A stretch of DNA of 64,000 bases from Bradyrhizobium diazoefficiens (GCF_016599855.1 NZ_CP067041.1:4340001-4404000); one strand, 5' to 3'; counted from the stretch's first letter, positions 1 to 7,966 are shown. Notes: generated from the letters alone by a model not told the origin. Made by a program: numbers and translations.

Positions 1-935
1 CCACCTCGAATCCGGACGCGGCGCTGAATTTCGGTCTCGACGACCACATGGAGCACGCCGAGCGCTACAAGCGCGCCCGCGAATTCTACGACGTCGTCAC
101 CGGCCTGTGGGATTCTTTTGCGGACGATGCCTTCGTGCGCGATGTCGAGAGCGGGGTGTTCTTCGAGCCTTCGAAGATGCATGTGCTCGACCACAACGGC
201 AAATATCTGAAGGTGCGCGGCCCCCTCAACATCGCCCGTCCCGTGCAGGGCTGGCCTGTGATCGTGCAGGCCGGCGCCTCCGAGGATGGCCGGCAGCTTG
301 CAGCAGAGACCGCGGAAGCCGTGTTCACGGGAGGCGGCAGCCTTGCCGACGGACAGAAACTTTATGCCGACATCAAGGGCCGCATGGAGAAGGTCGGCCG
401 CGATCCCGAGCACCTCAAGATTCTTCCCGGCGCGTTCGTCGTGGTCGGCGACAGCGTCGACGAGGCCAAGGAGAAGCGCGCCCTGCTGGACAGCCGCGTG
501 CATTACGACAGTGCTATCGCCTCGCTGTCGGTCATCCTCGGCACAGATGCTTCGGGCTTCGACCCGAACGGACCGCTGCCTAATATCCCCGAGACCAACG
601 CCAGCAAGAGCGGCCGCCAGCGCATGGTCGACCTCGCCGCCCGCGAAAAACTCACGGTGCGCCAACTCGCCCAGCGCGTCGGCGGCTACGGCGGGCTGTC
701 CTTCGTCGGCACGGCGCAAACCATCGCCGACCAGATGGAGGAATGGCTAGTCGGACGCGGCTCCGACGGTTTCAACATCATGTTCCCGTTCCTCCCCGCA
801 GGCCTCGACGATTTCGTCGACAAGGTCGTCCCCGAGCTGCAGCGGCGCGGAATTTTCCGGAAAGAGTATGAAGGAGCCACGTTGAGGGAGAATCTGGGCC
901 TGCCGCGACCGAAAAACCGGCTCTTCGAAGCGTGA
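1..935 (+). CDS. LLM-class flavin-dependent monooxygenase (NtaA/SnaA/DszA type), C-terminal part
   Basis: The frame is open from the left edge and codes upstream of the first in-window ATG at 48 (it reads TSNPDAALNFGLDDH), so the gene is cut by the window and position 48 is not the start. About 310 residues are visible. The run NPDAALNFG, the helix HAERYKRAREFYDVVTGLWDS, the motif VIVQAGASEDG and the GGYGGLSFVGT segment near the end are typical of the FMNH2-dependent two-component monooxygenases that include nitrilotriacetate (NtaA), pristinamycin (SnaA) and dibenzothiophene-sulfone (DszA) enzymes. Such enzymes use FMNH2 from a separate reductase. The substrate cannot be told from sequence, and no reductase gene lies downstream in the window. 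The protein is cytoplasmic with no signal peptide expected. Confidence 0.9.
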   Translation, partial: TSNPDAALNFGLDDHMEHAERYKRAREFYDVVTGLWDSFADDAFVRDVESGVFFEPSKMHVLDHNGKYLKVRGPLNIARPVQGWPVIVQAGASEDGRQLAAETAEAVFTGGGSLADGQKLYADIKGRMEKVGRDPEHLKILPGAFVVVGDSVDEAKEKRALLDSRVHYDSAIASLSVILGTDASGFDPNGPLPNIPETNASKSGRQRMVDLAAREKLTVRQLAQRVGGYGGLSFVGTAQTIADQMEEWLVGRGSDGFNIMFPFLPAGLDDFVDKVVPELQRRGIFRKEYEGATLRENLGLPRPKNRLFEA

Positions 936-1059
936 AAGGTCCGATTTGGGTGGTTTTTACCCGCTAAAACCTTGACATCAGGCGGTTTCTGGCTAGGTTG
1001 CCGGCCAACGCGGGCCGTTTGGCCGGCTCCAGATTCCCTTCATTCCTGAGGTTCTGAAC

Positions 1060-1227
1060 ATGGCCAAAGCGGTCACCATCAAGGTCAAGCTCGTGTCCTC
1101 GGCTGACACCGGCTTCTATTACGTCGCCAAGAAGAATTCGCGCACCATGACCGACAAGCTGGTCAAGAAGAAGTACGATCCGGTCGCGCGCAAGCACGTC
1201 GAGTTCCGCGAAGCCAAGATCAAGTAA
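1060..1227 (+). CDS. rpmG: 50S ribosomal protein L33
   Basis: A 55-residue protein starting [19 protein letters not shown] and ending REAKIK. It is basic and matches the L33 family along its whole length (the family is usually about 50-55 residues), including the [10 protein letters not shown] and [14 protein letters not shown] stretches. It lacks the CxxC zinc pairs of the C+ form, so it is the zinc-independent type. It is a component of the large ribosomal subunit near the E site. A strong hairpin terminator follows 24 bases after the stop, so it is probably a single-gene transcription unit. Confidence 0.97.
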   Translation: MAKAVTIKVKLVSSADTGFYYVAKKNSRTMTDKLVKKKYDPVARKHVEFREAKIK

Positions 1228-1251
1228 GATCGGCGACAGCGCAGGAATTTG

Positions 1252-1280
1252 CGGGGCCCTTGCGGGCCCCGTTTGCGTTT
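1252..1280 (+). terminator. Rho-independent terminator of rpmG
   Basis: Perfect 8-bp GC stem (CGGGGCCC at 1252-1259 with GGGCCCCG at 1264-1271), a 4-base loop and a T-rich tail (TTTGCGTTTT). It sits directly after rpmG. Confidence 0.85.
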
Positions 1281-1293
1281 TGGGGATCCGTCT

Positions 1294-1411
1294 CCCTGAG
1301 GTGGCCGCTTCTTCAGCGGCCCTCGAAGGGCGACGGCCCGGCTTGCATCCGGGCCGTCATCCTTCGAGGCTCCGCATGGGACGCGTCGCGTCCCATGCCT
1401 CGCACCTCAGG
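1294..1411. repeat. Intergenic palindromic repeat with nested hairpins
   Basis: A 118-bp element built of nested inverted repeats: outer arms CCTGAGGTG (1295-1303) and CACCTCAGG (1403-1411); CCTCGAAGG (1321-1329) with CCTTCGAGG (1361-1369); GACGGCCCGG with CCGGGCCGTC around 1332-1359; and GCATGGGACGCG with CGCGTCCCATGC around 1374-1398. It codes for nothing convincing. The architecture resembles the dispersed palindromic elements common between genes in bradyrhizobia; that comparison is from general knowledge. The rest of 1412-1577 shows no feature I can support. Confidence 0.7.
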
Positions 1412-1577
1412 ATGACGGTCCGATATCGAGCCTGGCCCCGTTCCGTCCACAAAACGGGCTGCTGCGCTACGTCCGGAAGCGGTCATCACATGGCCAAAAC
1501 GTTATCGCTCGACCGGCCCCGTGCGCGAGAGGACTTTGAAAGTCCCGGGGCTGCGGGACACCCGATACGTTGCGCCG

Positions 1578-1781
1578 TCACCGATCGTTAGGGACCCAAT
1601 CCTCCGCGGTTGAGTCCCAATGATGGGTGTCGTCGAAGTGTTTCCAGAGTGGCTGCTTTGGTTTGCTTTCAGCCTTGTGCCGTAATGCATTCAGTGCGCT
1701 GAGCTGGACGAGGCGAGCTCCAGCCGTCATCACCCATTCGCGAGTGGTATATCGTGAGTTCCATTTGATTGTCTCGAGCAT
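1578..1781 (-). CDS. Small hypothetical protein (67 aa)
   Basis: A 67-residue ORF with an ATG at 1781 preceded by a near-ideal ribosome binding site (AAGGAGG, six bases before the ATG on the minus strand). The protein begins MLETIKWNSRYTTREWV and is rich in Trp, His and Lys, with no membrane segment or signal peptide and no family I recognise. The local base composition is less GC-rich than the neighbours, which argues against a chance ORF in GC-rich DNA. It stands alone: the nearest genes are rpmG upstream and a NIPSNAP gene on the other strand. The call rests on the ribosome binding site and composition only. Confidence 0.55.
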   Translation of the reverse strand: MLETIKWNSRYTTREWVMTAGARLVQLSALNALRHKAESKPKQPLWKHFDDTHHWDSTAEDWVPNDR

Positions 1782-2077
1782 CCGAAGCCTCCTTCAAAGC
1801 AAGAAGCTATCAGGCCAATCTTAGCACAGGCCAAGAACACGGAATGTAAAGTCCCTCACAGTCTATCGCCATCTTAGGCTACGTCGTTATCGGTTCAACG
1901 CCTAACAAGAAATGTCTGCTTCAAGTCGGGGCTGGCAGAGCATTTGAGTGTCCGCTTCCGGCCACAGGAGTGGAAGTCGGTATCCTCGATGGCGCTGCAA
2001 GGCCGGGATATGGCGCGGATCCGCCGCTTCAGATATGGAGAGAGGCCTTATTCAACATTGGCTCGGAGCACGACCGG

Positions 2078-2392
2078 ATGATTACCTGTTACCTGCGTTA
2101 TGAGGTCAATCCGGACAAGCTCGCCGACTTCGAAGCTTATGGTGCCATGTGGCTCGACTTGGTGCCGCGGTTTGGCGGTGTCCACCACGGCTACTTTTTG
2201 CCATCCGAGGGAGAGAGCGATATCGCGTTGGCGATGTTTAGCTTTCCCAGCCTCGCGGCCTACGAGCAATACCGAAAGGACGCTGGCGCCGATCCAGACG
2301 TTCAGAAAGCGGTGGCATTCGCAAAAGAGACGCGCTGCTTCAAACGCTATGAACGGTCGTTCTTCCGGCCATTGCTTCCGAAGGCGGCTTAA
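2078..2392 (+). CDS. NIPSNAP family protein
   Basis: 104 residues from the ATG at 2078, which has GGAG about nine bases upstream; an in-frame extension to 1970 is not protein-like. The sequence MITCYLRYEVNPDKLADFEAY ... GGVHHGYFLPSEGESDIALAMFSFPSLAAYEQYR has the ferredoxin-like dimeric alpha/beta-barrel pattern of the NIPSNAP family, as found in many single-domain bacterial members of 100-110 residues. The biochemical role of these bacterial proteins is mostly unknown. There is no signal peptide, so it is likely cytoplasmic. It is probably monocistronic. Confidence 0.85.
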   Translation: MITCYLRYEVNPDKLADFEAYGAMWLDLVPRFGGVHHGYFLPSEGESDIALAMFSFPSLAAYEQYRKDAGADPDVQKAVAFAKETRCFKRYERSFFRPLLPKAA

Positions 2393-2603
2393 AGTTCTGA
2401 GGACGTCCCGCTCCGAGTCCAAAGCGCCGATCACGACCAAGCATCGCGACATCTGCTTTATACCCCTAAGCTGATGCTCATGAGCCTCGCCTCGCCTGCG
2501 CCGCTTGCCCCTTGGGAACAATTCTTGAGCCAAAGTCCACGACCCGCTACCTTCCAGGCTCCAGCTTTTCCGGCGCCGCTCGGCTGACGTGAAGGAGGAT
2601 CGC

Positions 2604-2834
2604 ATGCGCATCGCCGTACTGATTGTCGTCATGGTGGCGGGGTTTTCTCCCGCGGCACACGCTGAGCGGGACTATCCCTGGTGCGTCTTTGGCGGAGGGC
2701 TCGGCGCTTCCGGCGAATGCATGTATTCGACGCGAGAACAGTGCCTGGCCTCGTCATCCGGGCGGTGGAACACCTATTGCGATGTGAACCCGCGCGTGAG
2801 GTTCAAACAGCCGGCTGCGCAGCGGACGCACTGA
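2604..2834 (+). CDS. DUF3551-type small secreted Cys-rich protein (first of a pair)
   Basis: 76 residues from the ATG at 2604, preceded by AAGGAGG at ideal spacing. A signal peptide (MRIAVLIVVMVAGFSPAAHA) is followed by YPWC, then a GECMYSTREQCLAS segment and a final C. The order Y-P-W-C, Gly-rich turn, C-x-Y-x(5)-C is the pattern of DUF3551 proteins, a family of small exported proteins that is expanded in Bradyrhizobium. Function unknown; the conserved cysteines suggest disulfides in the periplasm. The next gene, two bases downstream, is a paralogue, so the two are probably co-transcribed. Confidence 0.8.
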   Translation: MRIAVLIVVMVAGFSPAAHAERDYPWCVFGGGLGASGECMYSTREQCLASSSGRWNTYCDVNPRVRFKQPAAQRTH

Positions 2835-2836
2835 TC

Positions 2837-3094
2837 ATGATGCGCGCGCTTGCCTGTCTTCTCATCGTTTGGATCACAATGTCCGCGCCCGCTCCGGCCA
2901 CAGCTCAACGGTTCGGCGGCAATTCTCCGGTCTGCCTTCAGAAGTGGGAATGGGGCGGCGCGACCTCAATTCGATGCCAGTATAGTTCGTGGCAAGAGTG
3001 TAAAGCGAGCGCTGCGGGCCTTTCCGCCATGTGCTTGCTGAACCCTTATGCGCAACAGCCGCCTCGTCCAGACCGCAGCCCGCGTCCCCGATAG
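2837..3094 (+). CDS. DUF3551-type small secreted Cys-rich protein (second of a pair)
   Basis: 85 residues from ATG-ATG at 2837, two bases after the stop of the previous paralogue. It has a signal peptide (MMRALACLLIVWITMSAPAPATAQ) and then the family pattern: SPVCLQKWEWGGATSIRC, YSSWQECKASAAG and CLLNPY. The C-terminal tail is Pro/Arg-rich (PPRPDRSPRPR). It is like the first gene in layout but only weakly in sequence, so the duplication is old. Likely periplasmic; function unknown. Confidence 0.75.
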   Translation: MMRALACLLIVWITMSAPAPATAQRFGGNSPVCLQKWEWGGATSIRCQYSSWQECKASAAGLSAMCLLNPYAQQPPRPDRSPRPR

Positions 3095-3118
3095 GGTGCC
3101 ATTGCGGCGGCAGTTTTG

Positions 3119-3200
3119 CCGGGCCGCCGCCGGTCGCGATGACCGGATTAGCGCGAAACGCGACCTGGATGATGCCGCGGCGGGCAAGCGCCCGGAGCAC
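3119..3200 (-). pseudogene. Frameshifted remnant of an MFS transporter 3' end
   Basis: Read on the minus strand, this stretch matches the last codons of the intact MFS gene at 4321-5559. GGCATCATCCAGGTCGCG is identical in both (Gly-Ile-Ile-Gln-Val-Ala of GGIIQVAFALIRPS). The remnant then carries one extra T and continues with about 15 of 16 matching bases (TTCGCGCTxATCCG). Beyond that similarity fades. It lies in the same orientation as the intact gene, about 1.2 kb away across the methyltransferase gene. It is not a functional gene. Confidence 0.7.
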
Positions 3201-3307
3201 ACCGCCCGTGCGGGACTGATCATCGCCTTTCGCAGCCTTCATTTGAATGATGACGGAGCAAGTTGGACCGGACCACTCTAGGCCCAAGACCCTAGTGAGA
3301 GCAGCCG

Positions 3308-4312
3308 ATGAGCACCTGTCCGGCATGCGGCCATGCGTCAACTGCAAAATTGTTCGAAGTGACGGCAGATCAGGCCTCCCGGTCCTTCGTCAATCCGCGC
3401 CGGTATCCAGATCGCTCTCGCGAATTGACGCACTATCTGTCACGTCTCTGGGGTCGTAACACGTGCAACGTCCGTAGATGCACGGATTGTGGATTCGGCT
3501 TTGCAGATCCGTTCGTCGCGGGCGGCGCTGAATTTTATAACTTGGCCGCGCCGCACCCATCTTATCCAACCACCAAATGGGAGTATGCAAGGACGATCGA
3601 AGAGCTCAGCGGCATGACGACTGCCGGAAAGACCATCATCGATGTCGGGGCGGGATTTGGGTATTTTCTCGATCTCATCAAGGATAAGTTCCACACGTCC
3701 GATATTTATGCCCTGGACTACAACGAGACGGCGCTCCTCGCATTGCAGTCAAAAGGCTACAAGACCTTTTCGGTCGATTTGCGAGGAGCTGATTTCGACT
3801 GCCTGAAGGAAGCCTTCGACATCATCTTCATGTTTCAAGTCTTCGAGCACATGGACCGGGTGGATGACGTCTTCGCTCGATTGAAGTATCTTCTAAAGCC
3901 GCACGGCTCCGTTTTCATCGCCGTCCCCAATGACATGCGAACATGCTACATGGAGCGCCATGGATCCCTCCTGGACATGCCACCAAACCACATTGGCCGG
4001 TGGACGATGGCGGCGTTCGAGGCCTTATGTCGGCGACAGGGACTGCAATTGAGCAAGTGCGAGCATGAACCATTCAATCTCGCGACTTTCCTTCAGCAAG
4101 ACATCATAGACAGCTTTTTATGTAAGGCAGAGAAGCCGGGGAGCGTGGGTGAATTCGTGCGTGGCCTGCCGCGGAGCAAAGCGCAGCGGATTACGCAAGC
4201 TTTGGTTGCACTCGCGCTTTCACCAACACGCTTGCCGGCATGGGCATACGCCGCCGGGAATTCATCGAAGCTGGGTAGCGCACTCTGGGTGAAGATTGAC
4301 AAAGGCTCGTAA
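3308..4312 (+). CDS. Class I SAM-dependent methyltransferase with N-terminal zinc-ribbon-like motif
   Basis: 334 residues. The N-terminus has two Cys pairs (C4/C7 and C58/C61) in a zinc-ribbon-like arrangement, as in many Methyltransf_23-type proteins of sugar and surface-polysaccharide loci. The SAM-binding motif I is DVGAGFGYF (112-120), and an acidic DIIFMFQVFEHM segment follows where motif II is expected. No membrane segment is seen. Its target is unknown; sugar or lipid methylation is a guess from family. GC content is visibly lower than in the genes on either side, and the gene sits between an MFS scar (3119-3200) and the intact MFS gene, which suggests it was acquired. It converges on the MFS gene with eight bases between stops. 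Confidence 0.85.
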   Translation: MSTCPACGHASTAKLFEVTADQASRSFVNPRRYPDRSRELTHYLSRLWGRNTCNVRRCTDCGFGFADPFVAGGAEFYNLAAPHPSYPTTKWEYARTIEELSGMTTAGKTIIDVGAGFGYFLDLIKDKFHTSDIYALDYNETALLALQSKGYKTFSVDLRGADFDCLKEAFDIIFMFQVFEHMDRVDDVFARLKYLLKPHGSVFIAVPNDMRTCYMERHGSLLDMPPNHIGRWTMAAFEALCRRQGLQLSKCEHEPFNLATFLQQDIIDSFLCKAEKPGSVGEFVRGLPRSKAQRITQALVALALSPTRLPAWAYAAGNSSKLGSALWVKIDKGS

Positions 4313-4320
4313 TGACACGC

Positions 4321-5559
4321 CTACGCCGCCCGCAGCACCGGCGCCGGTGGCTGCGATGGACGGATCAGCGCGAACGCGACCTGGATGATGCCGCCGGCCA
4401 GCCCGAGCGCAACGCCGATGCGCCAGGCCATGGTGTAGGAGCCGAGTGCGTCGTAGATCAACCCTCCTCCGTAGGCACCGAGAAAGCTGCCGATCTGGTG
4501 GCTCATGAAGGCGAGGCCCTGGATCATCGCCTGCCAGCGCAGGCCGAACATCTCGGCGACGGCGCCCGCGACCAGCGGACCGACGCCCATCCAGAGGAAG
4601 CCCATGATGGCGCCGAACAAGAGCGTTGAGAACGGCGTCGCCGGCAGCATGAAGTACCAGGCGAGCGCGAGCGAGCGCAGGATGTAGATGCCCCCGAGCA
4701 GCGCCAGCTTGTTCCAGCGCTGGCCGGCCCAGCCGAAGAACAACGAGCCCAGCACGTTGAAGCCGCCGATCATGCCGAGCGTCTGCGCGCTGAGCATCGG
4801 ATCGAGGCCGCAAATGGCGAGGTACGACGGCAGATGCGTGGTGAGAAACACGAGCTGCATGCCGCAGACCAGATAGGCGCAGGTCATCACCACGAAGGAG
4901 GCATTGCCGAACGCGGACCTCGTCACAGACGCGGCCGTGGCATCGACGATATCGTCGGCCGTCGGCTTCGGCAGCGGGATGGCGTCGATGCGGCCGGCAT
5001 ACCAGGCAGCGGGGATCATCAGCACCGACATGACGACGAAGCCGGCAAGCCCGATGCGCCAGCCAAAGCCTTCGTTGAGCATCTGCCCGATCGGCGCCGA
5101 CAGCAGCGCGCCGAGCGAGCCCGCACCGGAAACGATGCCGAGCACGGTGGAACGCACCATCGCCGGCACCGCGCGCGCTGCCACGGACATCGCGATTGCC
5201 GCCGCGGTGCAGGCGAGCGAGGTGCCGATCAGCACGCCGGCGCCGATCATGATGCTGACGAGCCCGTTCGCGGTTGTCATCAGAATGAGGCCGACGATGT
5301 ACATCAGCGCGCCCGCGATCATGATGGGACGGAAGCCGAAGCGCACGGTCATCGCGCCTGCGAGCGGCTGGAGGAAGCCCCAGGCCAGATTTTGCACGGC
5401 CAGCGCCAGCGTGAAGTCGGACACCGAGAGGTGGATGTCGTGCGTCAGCGGCTGCATGAAGATGCCGAGCGACTGCCGCAGCCCCATGCTCAGCGTCAGC
5501 ATGATCGAGGCGCCGATCAGGATCGGCAAGGTCGGGCGCAGGACCTGCAACAGGGGCAT
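4321..5559 (-). CDS. MFS transporter, 12 membrane segments
   Basis: 412 residues with about 12 hydrophobic helices. The N-terminal half has the loop RFGFRPIMIAGAL where MFS motif A is expected, and the second half has GWAGQRWNKLALLGGIYILRS. GLRQSLGIFMQPL near the N-terminus is common in the oxalate/formate-antiporter-like and CynX-like MFS groups. Start ATG at 5559 with GGGAG eight bases upstream. It is divergent from a TetR repressor, with a perfect palindromic operator at 5617-5640 in the shared promoter region, so it is very probably the repressor's target. The substrate is unknown. Confidence 0.85.
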   Translation of the reverse strand: MPLLQVLRPTLPILIGASIMLTLSMGLRQSLGIFMQPLTHDIHLSVSDFTLALAVQNLAWGFLQPLAGAMTVRFGFRPIMIAGALMYIVGLILMTTANGLVSIMIGAGVLIGTSLACTAAAIAMSVAARAVPAMVRSTVLGIVSGAGSLGALLSAPIGQMLNEGFGWRIGLAGFVVMSVLMIPAAWYAGRIDAIPLPKPTADDIVDATAASVTRSAFGNASFVVMTCAYLVCGMQLVFLTTHLPSYLAICGLDPMLSAQTLGMIGGFNVLGSLFFGWAGQRWNKLALLGGIYILRSLALAWYFMLPATPFSTLLFGAIMGFLWMGVGPLVAGAVAEMFGLRWQAMIQGLAFMSHQIGSFLGAYGGGLIYDALGSYTMAWRIGVALGLAGGIIQVAFALIRPSQPPAPVLRAA

Positions 5560-5616
5560 TGTTGTTCTCCCTCATGGCGCGGCACGCGCGCCGGCATCTG
5601 CATTTCGCGTTGATTT

Positions 5617-5640
5617 TAATTACACAGACCTGTGTAATTA
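5617..5640. promoter_or_regulatory. TetR operator in the divergent MFS/tetR promoter
   Basis: Perfect inverted repeat of two 11-bp arms, TAATTACACAG (5617-5627) and CTGTGTAATTA (5630-5640), separated by AC. It is AT-rich in GC-rich surroundings, 57 bases before the MFS start and 48 bases before the tetR start. Size, symmetry and position fit a TetR-family operator for both genes. Confidence 0.85.
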
Positions 5641-5688
5641 GTCTATAGGTGACGGACGCTGTCAAGCGAACAGGATGTTTGTTGCCGC

Positions 5689-6294
5689 ATGGCTCCCCCG
5701 CCCGCCCCGCAAACGATGAAGGAGCGGATCCTCGAGACCGCCGACAAGCTGTTCTATCTGCAAGGCATTCGCGCCATCGGCGTCGATACCATCGCGGCCG
5801 AGATCGGCATCTCCAAGCGCACGCTCTATAACCACTTCCCCTCCAAGGACGCGCTGATCGCGGCCTATCTGGAGCGCCGCTTCGTAGCTCAGCGTCCGTC
5901 CGACAAGCCGCCGGCCGAGCAGATTCTCGCCACCTTCGATTCACTGGAGCGACGCTTTGCGGCGAAAGATTTTCGCGGCTGCCCGTTCGTGAATGCAGTC
6001 GCCGAGCTGGGGCCGACAGACCGCGCGGTGAAGAAGATTGCAATCGCCTTCAAGGAAAGCCGCCGCATCTGGTTTCGCGACCGCCTGAACGAGCTCGGCG
6101 TTGCGGATGCCGATGCGCTCGCAACGCAACTCGTACTGCTGGTCGACGGCTCGATCGCGCAGGACCTCGTCCGCGACGACCCCGCGATGGCACGTGCGGC
6201 GAAGCAAGCCGCGAAGGTGCTGTTACAGAATGCGGGGGTGGATGTGGGTGGTGGTGCGGCGCCGGTGAAGGCGCGCAAGCCCGCGCCACAATAA
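5689..6294 (+). CDS. TetR/AcrR family transcriptional regulator
   Basis: 201 residues. The N-terminal DNA-binding domain (about residues 10-57) reads KERILETADKLFYLQGIRAIGVDTIAAEIGISKRTLYNHFPSKDALIAAYL, with the TetR helix-turn-helix signature. The remaining 140 residues form the variable ligand-binding and dimer domain. It has a low-complexity Gly/Ala/Pro tail. It is divergent from the MFS gene and probably represses both itself and the exporter through the 24-bp palindrome at 5617-5640. The inducer cannot be inferred. Confidence 0.92.
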   Translation: MAPPPAPQTMKERILETADKLFYLQGIRAIGVDTIAAEIGISKRTLYNHFPSKDALIAAYLERRFVAQRPSDKPPAEQILATFDSLERRFAAKDFRGCPFVNAVAELGPTDRAVKKIAIAFKESRRIWFRDRLNELGVADADALATQLVLLVDGSIAQDLVRDDPAMARAAKQAAKVLLQNAGVDVGGGAAPVKARKPAPQ

Positions 6295-6320
6295 CCGCTG
6301 TCGTCGCATCAGACGGTATC

Positions 6321-6419
6321 ATCACCCGCGAAAGCGGGTGATCCAGTATTCCAGAGACAGTGAGGCTGAGCCGAGAAGCCGCGGCGTACTGGATTCCCCG
6401 CCTGCGCGGGGAATGACAG
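6321..6419. repeat. Intergenic palindromic repeat
   Basis: TCACCCGCGAAAGCGGGTGA forms one hairpin (6322-6341), ATCCAGTA (6341-6348) pairs with TACTGGAT (6387-6394), and TTCCCCGCCTGCGCGGGGAA forms a terminal hairpin (6394-6413), ending in TGACAG. This CCCGC/GCGGG and ATCCAGTA/TACTGGAT layout is a familiar dispersed element of rhizobial genomes. The bases 6420-6579 show no other feature. Confidence 0.75.
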
Positions 6420-6579
6420 CGGAGCCAGCGGACCCAGTTGCGCGATGATGACATCGTGCTCCTGTTTTGCCCGACGTGTCAAATGCCGGTGTAATCGGCA
6501 CGAGCCGTCTCGCTACCCGCGCAAGTCATTGATCCCGCTAGCGCCGGCTACTGTGCATGGGGTTGTTTTCGCATCCTTA

Positions 6580-6604
6580 TGCGCAGGCAGCCTCACGCTG
6601 CCTG
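6580..6604 (-). terminator. Possible hairpin at the end of pleD
   Basis: CGCAGGCAG (6580-6588) pairs perfectly with CTGCCTGCG (6596-6604). The hairpin straddles the pleD stop codon (6593-6595) and has no clear T-run on the minus strand, so termination is uncertain. Confidence 0.35.
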
Positions 6605-7966
6605 CGACACTACGCGATTGCGGCCGTCGTGCTTGGCGCGGTAGAGCGCGGTGTCGGCGCGCTTGAGGACGTCGGCGACCGCCTCGCCCTTCTGCTCCAG
6701 CGTGGTCAGCCCGATCGAGATCGTGACCTCGATGCGCTTGGTGCCCTTGTGGACGGCAAAGAGCTCGCCCGCGATCGAACGGCGCAGACGCTCTGCGACC
6801 ATGCCGGCGACGTGGAGATCGGTCTCGGGCATCACGATCACGAATTCCTCTCCGCCATAGCGGCAGGCGAGATCGATGCCGCGGATCGACTTGCGCACGC
6901 GCACGGCGAATTCGCGCAGCACGTCGTCGCCGGCGTCGTGGCCGTAATTGTCGTTGATCGACTTGAAATAGTCGATGTCCAGGATCATCAGCGCCAAGGG
7001 CTTGCCGCGGGTCGAGGCTTGCTCGGCGAGCGTTGCCAGATGGCTCTCCATGTAGCGGCGATTGTGCAGACCGGTGAGCGCGTCGGTGATCGCCATCTCG
7101 ATCGAGTTCTGCACGTTGTCGCGCAAATGATCGGTGTAGCGGCGGCGGCGGATCTGGGTGCGGGCACGCGCCAGGAGCTCGGTCTTGTCGGTCGGCCGCA
7201 GCAGATAGTCGTTGACGCCGATCTCGAGACCGCGCAGCAGTCGCGTGGAGTTTTCCGCTTCCGCGATCGCGAGGATCGGCACATGCCGGGTGCGCTCCAG
7301 CGAGCGCGCCTGGCTGCACAGCCGCAGGCCGTCGAAATTGTTCAGGTCGAGCGAGACGATCAGCAGGTCGTAATTGCCCTCGGCCGCGTGGAACAGCGCC
7401 TCGGTCGGATTGGGCTCGACGTCGACGGTATGCTCAGCGGCGAGGATCGTCGCCAGCCGCTCATAGGAGGACTCGCGGTCGTCGACCAAGAGGATGCGGC
7501 CGCCCTTGCCGGTGTCGGCGACCGCAGTGCGCTCCGGCGCCTGCATGCCGATCTCGAGCGAGGTGATGGCGCGCATGCGCAGCTCGTCCGTCATCATCTT
7601 CAGCCGCGTCAGCGAGCGCACGCGCGCGATCAGCACGACGTCGGAGACGGGCTTTGTGAGGAAGTCGTCGGCGCCGGCTTCCAGTCCGCGATTGCGGTCG
7701 GAAGGACTGTCCAGCGCGGTGACCATCACGACGGGAATGTGGTGGGTGGCCGGATCGGTCTTCAGCCGGCGGCACACTTCAAAGCCGTCCATGTCGGGCA
7801 TCATCACGTCGAGCAGGATGATGTCGCATTCGGCGCGGCAGGCCAGAGCCAGCGCCTCGGTGCCATTCGAGGCGGTCATCACGTCGAAATATTCGGCGGA
7901 GAGGCGGGCCTCTAACAGTTTGACGTTGGCAGGAACGTCATCGACAACCAGGATACGCGCGGACAC
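6593..7966 (-). CDS. pleD: PleD-type response regulator and diguanylate cyclase
   Basis: 457 residues: REC domain 1 (phospho-acceptor D53 in LLDVMMPDMDG), REC domain 2 in which the acceptor position is Ser (LLIVSLDLNNFDG), then a GGDEF domain with an intact GGEEF (371-375) and an allosteric I-site RxxD (RGID) just before it. This is the full PleD architecture. The family makes cyclic-di-GMP after phosphorylation of REC1 and localises to a cell pole during the swarmer-to-stalked or motile-to-sessile switch. It is the second gene of a divK-pleD operon, 14 bases after divK, the order known from Caulobacter and rhizobia. Confidence 0.95.
   Translation of the reverse strand: MSARILVVDDVPANVKLLEARLSAEYFDVMTASNGTEALALACRAECDIILLDVMMPDMDGFEVCRRLKTDPATHHIPVVMVTALDSPSDRNRGLEAGADDFLTKPVSDVVLIARVRSLTRLKMMTDELRMRAITSLEIGMQAPERTAVADTGKGGRILLVDDRESSYERLATILAAEHTVDVEPNPTEALFHAAEGNYDLLIVSLDLNNFDGLRLCSQARSLERTRHVPILAIAEAENSTRLLRGLEIGVNDYLLRPTDKTELLARARTQIRRRRYTDHLRDNVQNSIEMAITDALTGLHNRRYMESHLATLAEQASTRGKPLALMILDIDYFKSINDNYGHDAGDDVLREFAVRVRKSIRGIDLACRYGGEEFVIVMPETDLHVAGMVAERLRRSIAGELFAVHKGTKRIEVTISIGLTTLEQKGEAVADVLKRADTALYRAKHDGRNRVVSQAA

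Noticed and set aside
2048..2632. 194-codon minus-strand frame over the NIPSNAP gene
   Set aside because: Antisense shadow of the NIPSNAP coding sequence; the plus-strand product is a clear family match.
4834..5641. Long plus-strand frames antisense to the MFS gene
   Set aside because: They are high-GC shadows of the real coding strand; His/Arg/Asp-rich composition, no recognised family and no ribosome site.
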